IMG/VR virus record: IMGVR_UViG_3300047554_000667
Coordinates: 1 to 33,720 of that record
Length of the DNA stretch: 33,720 nt
Direction: 5' to 3' (one strand)
From: a virus
The position numbers were made by a program, and so were the translations under genes. The notes under the pieces are model-generated. The model saw only the letters and a list, made by a program, of their open reading frames with translations, was not told the origin of the DNA and made no database searches. This document shows, piece by piece, positions 29,343 to 33,720 of this stretch (position 1 is the first letter of the stretch; every line of letters starts with the position of its first letter).

Positions 29343-29498
29343 CTATGTGTTTGAAACTGATCTTATTCTTTTTTGGCAAGAAATACAGTTGATATAGGTT
29401 CTCATTGTAAATGGACAAGATGCCCCATATGTTTCTTTATGCCTACAAACAGACTGCTTTAGTAAATTTTTAGTTGTTTGTATAAAAAACTTGATCAT
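29343..29498 (-). CDS. Small Cys/His zinc-binding-type protein
   Basis: 51 residues from ATG 29498; the longer frame from 29567 would run through the promoter. Spaced ligands (CRHKETYGASC, then CISCQKR) suggest a zinc knuckle or a shortened HNH-like fold. Basic N terminus. TGC-TATAAT (29513-29505, minus) lies six bases before the ATG, so the transcript should be leaderless and may continue into the tRNA array, giving the array its promoter. Confidence 0.6.
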   Translation of the reverse strand: MIKFFIQTTKNLLKQSVCRHKETYGASCPFTMRTYINCISCQKRIRSVSNT

Positions 29499-29504
29499 AT
29501 ATAA

Positions 29505-29527
29505 ATTATAGCAGCACATGATATAAT
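29505..29527. promoter_or_regulatory. Divergent extended -10 pair, both leaderless
   Basis: Minus strand: TGC-TATAAT (29513-29505) for ATG 29498. Plus strand: TGA-TATAAT (29519-29527) for ATG 29534. Both gaps are six bases, and neither gene has a Shine-Dalgarno. The two boxes are only a few bases apart. Confidence 0.75.
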
Positions 29528-29533
29528 TGTCAA

Positions 29534-30106
29534 ATGACTGAATTTGAAAAACCATACCATTTTCCATATGTTTTAAAAAATTTTTTAGATCTTAGTGACT
29601 GCCCAAAAATCATTAATTTTATTGATGAGACTGTCGAGGGTAAAAATGATCATGCAAGAAGAAAATTAATTAGATATGGTATAGATTATATGAATGGTCA
29701 TACTGATCCGCTACCAGATGACGAAATAGGCAATTTAATCAAAGACTATTCTTTGAGGGCTGGAAAAATTGTTAAAATTTTATACAATATAGAAGAGGAA
29801 CTATATCTTTCTACTGTTTGGCTATCTAGACAACAGCCTGGCGCAAACATAATTAGACACATGGATACTGACTCTGGCTTTCAAAAGCAATACATGTATA
29901 GCGGTGTTTTATATTTAAATACACCCCAAAATGGTGGAGAGATTGTTTTTTCTAGACTAAACTTTTCTTATAAACCAGAAGCGGGAGACTTTATATTCTT
30001 TGAGTCTGCTGATAAGCGCTCTATTCATGGAGTAAATGCTGCAAGTGACTTTAGATACGCTATACCAATTTGGTTTACTACTGATCCAGAATATCGTATG
30101 GCTTAA
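29534..30106 (+). CDS. 2OG-Fe(II) oxygenase 5
   Basis: 190 residues. H109 and D111 (IIRHMDTDSG), H165 (RSIHGV) and R174 (FRYAIPIW) form the site; LYLNTPQNGGEIVFS and KPEAGDFIFFES are the core strands. It stands apart from the minus-strand oxygenases and is leaderless by the same signal. Its 3' end overlaps the convergent nuclease gene by 29 bases. Confidence 0.83.
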   Translation: MTEFEKPYHFPYVLKNFLDLSDCPKIINFIDETVEGKNDHARRKLIRYGIDYMNGHTDPLPDDEIGNLIKDYSLRAGKIVKILYNIEEELYLSTVWLSRQQPGANIIRHMDTDSGFQKQYMYSGVLYLNTPQNGGEIVFSRLNFSYKPEAGDFIFFESADKRSIHGVNAASDFRYAIPIWFTTDPEYRMA

Positions 30107-30500
30107 GATATCTTACTTCATCAATAATTTTATATTTAAGAGCAATATTAATCATTTCATCAGAATATGAACCTGTTTCTGGAGTGTCTGAAAAGTAAAC
30201 AACATAGTACATAGATTCATAAACCTTTTTCATTATTGAACCATTTGCAATTGCTTTCTTCACATTGTCAGTGCGCTTGGCCCCTGGCCTTTTCTTTTCT
30301 CCCTCTTTACCACCTTTGCACTCAATATACTCAAATACTTCGCCTTGTGCAACAAAGTCTACTTCACAGCCAGTGTTTGCCATATAAACATTCTTTTTTA
30401 TAGTGGTAAACCCTCTTCTATAAAGATCTTCTAATACCAATGATTCAAAGTCATCACCAGATTTTTTAGATTCTGACTGAAAGTTTACACTATTAATCAT
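30078..30500 (-). CDS. PD-(D/E)XK nuclease-fold protein
   Basis: 140 residues. E19 (DDFESLVLEDLYRRGF), D48 (GCEVDFVAQG) and E60-x-K62 (EYIECKGG) form the restriction-endonuclease-like active site. The fold resembles Mrr/VRR-type or resolvase nucleases. A Lys/Arg loop after the core (KEGEKKRPGAKR) may contact DNA. It overlaps the upstream gene by 4 bases (ATGA). It could degrade host DNA or process phage DNA ends. Confidence 0.8.
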   Translation of the reverse strand: MINSVNFQSESKKSGDDFESLVLEDLYRRGFTTIKKNVYMANTGCEVDFVAQGEVFEYIECKGGKEGEKKRPGAKRTDNVKKAIANGSIMKKVYESMYYVVYFSDTPETGSYSDEMINIALKYKIIDEVRYLKPYDILDQ

Positions 30501-31006
30501 ATGTTAATTGCTTTTTCTTGAGCAGAATTATACAGTTCCCACGATTTTTCTAAATTATATTCTTGTAGTTTTGCTACCTGATCTTCTTTGTTTGTTTGAA
30601 TTGTGTATGGTTCAACAAAAACATTTTTTTTATTTAAAACATCATTACGTAATGACTCTCTGCCAGTTTTGTTTTTATAGTTTTCTTCATCTAAGTTTAA
30701 ATTATTAAATAAATTCATTATGAAGTTATCAATATTACCAAGAATATCATGTGCTCTATAAATATACTTAGCCTCCAATGCTCTAGACATTGTACTGTTA
30801 TAATTTAAAATATGAAGTTGTAATGGTTGCCCTGTGTCTAATAAAGAGATTGTGGATACTGGATCATCGATAATTGCAAGCAATGTCGCATCTTCTGCTT
30901 GTGAATTAAATTTAAGTGGAACGTGTGGCACCTGAATTCGTTGTTCAATATGTGCTTCTGCTAAATTTTTTGCGGGACCAGGAAGGGCAATTAGGTTAAG
31001 ATTCAT
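30497..31006 (-). CDS. Unknown protein coupled to the nuclease
   Basis: 169 residues, soluble. The N-terminal half is beta-prone (LIALPGPAKNLAEAH, then LHILNYNSTMSRALEAKYIYRAHDI), the C-terminal half helical and charged. No family is recognised. The ATG lies seven bases after TGG-TATACT (31022-31014, minus) without a Shine-Dalgarno. Coupling with the nuclease suggests a shared task. Confidence 0.65.
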   Translation of the reverse strand: MNLNLIALPGPAKNLAEAHIEQRIQVPHVPLKFNSQAEDATLLAIIDDPVSTISLLDTGQPLQLHILNYNSTMSRALEAKYIYRAHDILGNIDNFIMNLFNNLNLDEENYKNKTGRESLRNDVLNKKNVFVEPYTIQTNKEDQVAKLQEYNLEKSWELYNSAQEKAINI

Positions 31007-31011
31007 AATTA

Positions 31012-31140
31012 TTAGTATACCATTGAAGAATCAAGTATGTCAAGGTTATCGGTACACTCTGAGTGGTATAAAATATAAAACCTGATATCTTCTTCGGTTT
31101 TATAAGGCAAGACCTTTCCACACAGACATTCTTTATTCAT
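31012..31140 (-). CDS. 42-residue protein with CxC
   Basis: Begins MNKECLCGKVLPYKTEED; two further features are a later Cys and an acidic tail. The ATG overlaps the stop of the membrane gene (ATGAATAA), so it is translationally coupled. The N terminus could bind a metal. No family is recognised. Confidence 0.55.
   Translation of the reverse strand: MNKECLCGKVLPYKTEEDIRFYILYHSECTDNLDILDSSMVY
31014..31022 (-). promoter_or_regulatory. Extended -10, leaderless, within the upstream gene's end
   Basis: Minus-strand TGG-TATACT, seven bases from ATG 31006. It encodes the last codons (Met-Val-Tyr-stop) of the small gene at 31012-31140. Confidence 0.7.
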
Positions 31141-31342
31141 CACGCTTCCAGTGTAAAAATGATTTAATATAGACTGCTGCATATGCTAAGGCCATTGCTA
31201 TAAATCCATATTGTTCTGTGGCTAGTGCATAAGCGATCCATAAGCACTCATTTACACATAATATAAGCCATCCCCAAATAGTTTTACGGCCAACCAGAAA
31301 TATTCCTGTAACCCCAATAAGGGCCAATATCCAAGACCACAT
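31133..31342 (-). CDS. Small multi-span membrane protein (PnuC-like fragment?)
   Basis: 69 residues with about three hydrophobic segments (SWILALIGVTGIFLVG; GWLILCVNECLWIAYALA; FIAMALAYAAVYI) and a basic end. The spacing of Trp and Gly recalls half of a PnuC-type transporter, common as a small membrane protein in actinophages. Whether it transports a nicotinamide compound is unknown. It shares a base with the upstream stop. Confidence 0.6.
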   Translation of the reverse strand: MWSWILALIGVTGIFLVGRKTIWGWLILCVNECLWIAYALATEQYGFIAMALAYAAVYIKSFLHWKRDE

Positions 31343-31467
31343 TATTTTGAGGAAGCCAAAGCCATTACTGCGTCACATGGACAAATGATAGATTCTGGAA
31401 GTTCATGAACCTTAGTGTCAATAACGATTGATGTTTTACATTCTGCACACTTATATGTATTTTTCAT
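31342..31467 (-). CDS. 41-residue zinc-ribbon-like protein
   Basis: CAEC near the start and CPCD about 20 residues later suggest a minimal zinc ribbon. TGG-TATGAT (31482-31474, minus) lies six bases before the ATG, with no Shine-Dalgarno. Its stop overlaps the membrane-protein ATG (TAATG). Confidence 0.6.
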   Translation of the reverse strand: MKNTYKCAECKTSIVIDTKVHELPESIICPCDAVMALASSK

Positions 31468-31485
31468 ACATCAATCATACCATAG

Positions 31486-31623
31486 TTAGGATGCAAGGTC
31501 AATAACAAGGTGCTTCTTGCAGACAAGAGACATGAAGTAGTCTGGCTCTTCTCCAACTAACTGTGTGTAGTCACCTGGACCATCACAATAGTGACATTTA
31601 TCTTTGGGTCTATTTTCAATCAT
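31486..31623 (-). CDS. 45-residue Cys/His protein
   Basis: CHYCDGPGDY, then CKKH near the C terminus: a likely zinc site of the CxxC...CxxH kind. TGA-TATAAT (31638-31630, minus) lies six bases upstream, and its TGA is the stop of the gene at 31636-32007. The pattern resembles small zinc proteins of actinophages, with unknown function. Confidence 0.6.
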   Translation of the reverse strand: MIENRPKDKCHYCDGPGDYTQLVGEEPDYFMSLVCKKHLVIDLAS

Positions 31624-31635
31624 TATATGATTATA

Positions 31636-32007
31636 TCATATACTGCTAAGTTTATTAATTAAAGATTCTGCAGTTTCCTTATCTAAACCCATTAATTCAT
31701 AACGGGGAAATCCTACTTTGTCGTTTTTATCCCAATATTCTGTTCCACTCAAACTTTCAGCAGCATCTCTAAGTTCCCATTTTAACTTATCACGCAAGAG
31801 TGTCTGCGCCATCTCTTCGGTTGCACACTTAGCGCTGGTCCAGTGACTAATAATATATCCATGGTGATATGCAATATAGTATGGTTCTTCTCCATATGAC
31901 CATACTTTTTCAATGATCCAGTGGCAATCACGGTCTTTATGATGATCTTTGTTTACATATTCATACCAAAGATCAGTTAGTTTAGTTATTTCTTCTTCAA
32001 GTGTCAT
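31636..32007 (-). CDS. Unknown soluble protein
   Basis: 123 residues, acidic and rich in Trp/Tyr/His (DCHWIIEKVWSYGEEPYYIAYHHGYII), with a helical C terminus. No motif is recognised. It overlaps the upstream gene by 4 bases. Confidence 0.65.
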   Translation of the reverse strand: MTLEEEITKLTDLWYEYVNKDHHKDRDCHWIIEKVWSYGEEPYYIAYHHGYIISHWTSAKCATEEMAQTLLRDKLKWELRDAAESLSGTEYWDKNDKVGFPRYELMGLDKETAESLINKLSSI

Positions 32008-32183
32008 TCAAACATCCTTGCACTAAATAAATTTCTCCATGAATGAAACGCCCATCCATTTTTGGTGCGGTAGTAGGTAAGTTCAAATATAGCATACTCA
32101 GTCCTTACATGATCAATAACTGTCTTAGTTATGTCTGAGGTATTATAGAATTTACCCTGCATTGGTCCATTAATTGCTATCAT
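32004..32183 (-). CDS. Unknown small protein
   Basis: 59 residues from ATG 32183, chosen because GGAGAGAAG precedes it; an in-frame ATG further up (32210) has no such site. Probable beta-rich fold (FELTYYRTKNGWAFHSW). Overlaps both neighbours. Confidence 0.55.
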   Translation of the reverse strand: MIAINGPMQGKFYNTSDITKTVIDHVRTEYAIFELTYYRTKNGWAFHSWRNLFSARMFE

Positions 32184-32418
32184 TTTCTTCTCTCCATCCA
32201 TCAATATCAACTATATAGTAAGTTCCCCATTTTGCATAAGGTTTATTAAGAAACCTATACATTACTGAGTGGTATTTATATCGCAAACCCCAGTTTTCAT
32301 CTTCATCTAGATAGACACACTTAAGTATATGACCTGTTGCAATATCTCCAGAGATATTTCCGACCCATCGTAATAAAATATTACTAGTCTTCTGATGTTT
32401 TATTGAATAGTTTATCAT
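32170..32418 (-). CDS. Unknown small protein
   Basis: 82 residues from ATG 32418 (a start at 32445 is possible). It contains WVGNISGDIATGHILKCVYLDEDENWGL and is beta-prone. It overlaps the preceding frame by 35 bases, so the true start may be later. No family. Confidence 0.5.
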   Translation of the reverse strand: MINYSIKHQKTSNILLRWVGNISGDIATGHILKCVYLDEDENWGLRYKYHSVMYRFLNKPYAKWGTYYIVDIDGWREENDSN

Positions 32419-32509
32419 CTTTTGGTACCCACACCTTCTTTCCATCTTTCCATATAGGCCAATAACCTAGACTACGCCAGTCCATGGACATGATCTTGGC
32501 CTCTTTCAT
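32384..32509 (-). CDS. 41-residue Trp-rich protein
   Basis: Reads MKEAKIMSMDWRSLGYW then WKDGKKVWVPKDDKL. The ATG overlaps the upstream TGA (ATGA). The compact Trp/Lys pattern and coupling favour a real gene. No family is recognised. Confidence 0.5.
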   Translation of the reverse strand: MKEAKIMSMDWRSLGYWPIWKDGKKVWVPKDDKLFNKTSED

Positions 32510-32715
32510 TGCCACTTCAATGCTAGTATAGAGTCTTTAAACTCTGGATGTTTAACAATTAACTTTTCTAACTCTTTATTATATTTTCTCTTATTACCAT
32601 AGTTTCTAGCACGTTCAAGATTTTTAAGTATACTAAGTGCTTCTCTGCCAAAATCAGGTTTGTTTGACTTAGGAAAAGCATGTGCTGAGGTTGCTTTTGC
32701 TCTATTTGACTTCAT
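32506..32715 (-). CDS. Small basic helical protein
   Basis: 69 residues from ATG 32715, preceded by GGGGGA and sharing a base with the upstream TGA (TGATG). Lys/Arg-rich helices (EALSILKNLERARNYGNKRK) suggest nucleic-acid or protein binding. The longer frame from 32826 would lie over the upstream gene. Confidence 0.55.
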   Translation of the reverse strand: MKSNRAKATSAHAFPKSNKPDFGREALSILKNLERARNYGNKRKYNKELEKLIVKHPEFKDSILALKWQ

Positions 32716-32921
32716 CAATATCCCCCTAAACACTCGTTGCGTGTATGATACAAGCGAATCTTCGTCATAATCTTTTTTGTGGGGGCATTGAGAGGTTCTG
32801 AACAAGCAGCACACTCCATATCCCATTCACCGCTAAAGAAATCATAACGTAGACCCTTGGTTCTATTATACTTCTTGGCAACAAATACTGCAAATGGATC
32901 TGGAATTTTTAAATTAATCAC
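32715..32921 (-). CDS. Small protein with CxxC, GTG start
   Basis: 68 residues from GTG 32921, which overlaps the upstream TGA (GTGA). A basic N-terminal half (FVAKKYNRTKGLRYDFFSGEW) is followed by CAACSEPL and a lone Cys near the end, possibly a zinc site. Unknown function. Confidence 0.55.
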   Translation of the reverse strand: MINLKIPDPFAVFVAKKYNRTKGLRYDFFSGEWDMECAACSEPLNAPTKKIMTKIRLYHTRNECLGGY

Positions 32922-33025
32922 TTATGATCTTTCTTAATATGATTAGTGAGTGTGTGGTGTGCAAACGCTGACCTAACCTCAATCTCACGTTTACAGTTAG
33001 GGCAGATAACGATTCTAGCGCTCAA
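32918..33025 (-). CDS. 35-residue zinc-finger-like peptide, TTG start
   Basis: From TTG 33025 inside the end of the upstream gene. Pattern CPNCKREIEVRSAFAHH...H resembles a single C2H2-type finger. No strong Shine-Dalgarno; the start is uncertain. It is coupled downstream through GTGA. Confidence 0.45.
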   Translation of the reverse strand: MSARIVICPNCKREIEVRSAFAHHTLTNHIKKDHK

Positions 33026-33155
33026 TGCTAAACCAGAACCATAGAAAGTCTATATTTAGGCTGTATCGATCAACTCTAAAGCCCAAACCAAATCCTTTCC
33101 ACGAATATCCAATATGTACCCAATAGCGATCTGCAATACGCATTTCTTTATTCAT
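33015..33155 (-). CDS. Small aromatic-rich protein
   Basis: 46 residues (four more if ATG 33167 is used). IGYSWKGFGLGFRVDRYSLNIDFLWFWFSIE is strand-rich with alternating aromatics. It overlaps the upstream membrane gene. Unknown function. Confidence 0.5.
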   Translation of the reverse strand: MNKEMRIADRYWVHIGYSWKGFGLGFRVDRYSLNIDFLWFWFSIER

Positions 33156-33318
33156 TGCGATATTCATAATCTAATAGATACTTGATGCTGTTTAAAAGGG
33201 CAAGGGCAATAAAAGCACTCTTCCAGTAGTTAATATGATTGTCCATAAAAGATAGCCCAAGAGCCATGGCCAGTATAAAGGGCGCTCCGTTAATAAAAGA
33301 TCTGTATATTTTATTCAT
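33148..33318 (-). CDS. Small membrane protein
   Basis: 56 residues with two hydrophobic segments (GAPFILAMALGLSFM; WKSAFIALALLNSI). TGG-TACTAT (33333-33325, minus) ends six bases before the ATG with no Shine-Dalgarno, so a leaderless start is predicted. The stop overlaps the next gene. Confidence 0.55.
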   Translation of the reverse strand: MNKIYRSFINGAPFILAMALGLSFMDNHINYWKSAFIALALLNSIKYLLDYEYRNE

Positions 33319-33395
33319 ATCTTAATAGTACCATAGCGAGAAGACAAAAGCAAGTAGGGTTTAAAGTTCGGCGCAAAATAGATATCCCAAACAAC

Positions 33396-33412
33396 CCCAT
33401 GCCCAACATGGG
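33396..33412. terminator. Hairpin at a gene end, weak terminator candidate
   Basis: A perfect inverted repeat CCCATG-cccaa-CATGGG, two bases beyond the stop of the minus-strand gene at 33415. The tract after it on the minus strand (gttgttt) is only weakly T-rich. The gap 33319-33414 holds no clear gene. Confidence 0.4.
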
Positions 33413-33414
33413 CA

Positions 33415-33717
33415 CTACAAGTTAGATTTATCTATATGCGTAGCCCAATAATACAAGCATTTGTCGCAGCAAGGCTTATTGAATTCGCTATCTTTGGCGG
33501 TAGCGTAATGAGCATAAATAATAGGATCTTTACGATATAGATTAGATTGATGTGTAGTAATAACACGTTTTAAATGTTCTGGCTTCATCCAAACAGGTTC
33601 ATTATCTTTCCAGTTATGGCTAAAGTTAGACTTGAGGGTTCTAAGGTTTGAAACATTTTTCTCTGTCTTAATACCTCTCCAATCCGCTTCATAGACCATA
33701 TGATCGATATAATCCAT
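33415..33717 (-). CDS. Unknown Cys/His protein at the window edge
   Basis: 100 residues from ATG 33717; the frame may extend past the window, so the start is unconfirmed. Motifs: HYATAKDSEFNKPCCDKCLYYW near the C terminus, a possible zinc site, and a Trp/Lys-rich middle. No family is recognised. Confidence 0.5.
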   Translation of the reverse strand: MDYIDHMVYEADWRGIKTEKNVSNLRTLKSNFSHNWKDNEPVWMKPEHLKRVITTHQSNLYRKDPIIYAHYATAKDSEFNKPCCDKCLYYWATHIDKSNL

Positions 33718-33720
33718 AAG

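Noticed and set aside
33319-33414. Short overlapping frames in the last gap
   Set aside because: Two frames of about 30 codons are open, but none has a start signal and both cross a hairpin and a promoter.
1-33720. CRISPR array or tandem repeat locus
   Set aside because: No regularly spaced direct repeats were seen; only coiled-coil codon repeats occur (5950-6500).
1-33720. Integrated prophage or insertion sequence
   Set aside because: No integrase, excisionase, transposase or att-like repeat is visible; the HNH protein alone does not show mobility.

Overview
The window reads as part of a large, AT-rich, virulent-type phage genome that infects an actinobacterium. Phage identity rests on a terminase pair (1303-3598), a RuvC-type resolvase (191-799), a CHAP-type endolysin (9200-9985), holin-like proteins, seven tRNA genes and dense genes that overlap by a few bases. 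An actinobacterial host is suggested by a WhiB-like protein (15614-15898), a DUF7455-type protein (10482-10715) and an FmdB-type zinc ribbon. Low GC would fit a freshwater low-GC actinobacterium of the Nanopelagicales (acI) kind, but that is inference. No integrase, portal or major capsid gene is visible; the remaining structural genes should lie outside the window.

Layout. 1-3598 (+): small DNA-metabolism proteins, then terminase. 3616-9074 (+): two secreted or surface-anchored Ala-rich proteins (one with a PA14 domain), two holin-like membrane proteins, an HslV/proteasome-like Ntn hydrolase and an exported subtilase. 9084-16996 (+): tRNA-Asn, endolysin, then a long operon holding a sulfotransferase-like protein, an Asp/Asn beta-hydroxylase-like oxygenase, a P-loop-less CysC-like protein, a CysC-like kinase fused to a nucleotidyltransferase, two DUF2061 proteins, an SNase-type nuclease, thioredoxin, WhiB and small membrane proteins, closed by a bidirectional terminator. 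17047-22915: a 2OG-Fe(II) oxygenase (-), a second sulfotransferase-like protein, Hsp20, a candidate structured RNA, an HNH protein, tRNA-Gln, a head-associated-type protein, an SGNH hydrolase-like protein and an RsmI-like methylase. 22905-28032 (-): a modification island with a carbamoyltransferase, three more oxygenases, a methyltransferase, a CDGSH iron-sulfur protein and a third sulfotransferase-like protein. 28069-29336: a paralogous methyltransferase and a five-tRNA array (-) whose two spacers carry strong dyads. 29343-33717: a zinc-binding protein, another oxygenase, a PD-(D/E)XK nuclease and a train of about fifteen tiny, mostly overlapping minus-strand genes.

Two signals stand out. 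First, at least fourteen genes on both strands begin with ATG six or seven bases after a -10 box, usually of the extended type TGn-TATAMT, and have no Shine-Dalgarno. This predicts leaderless mRNAs as a main expression mode. In several cases the TGA stop of the gene upstream supplies the TG of the promoter. Second, six Fe(II)/2OG oxygenases, three sulfotransferase-like proteins, CysC-like kinases, a carbamoyltransferase, two or three methyltransferases and a CDGSH protein are gathered within about 20 kb. Together they look like a chemical-modification toolkit (surface glycan, virion protein or small molecule), and its substrate cannot be read from sequence.
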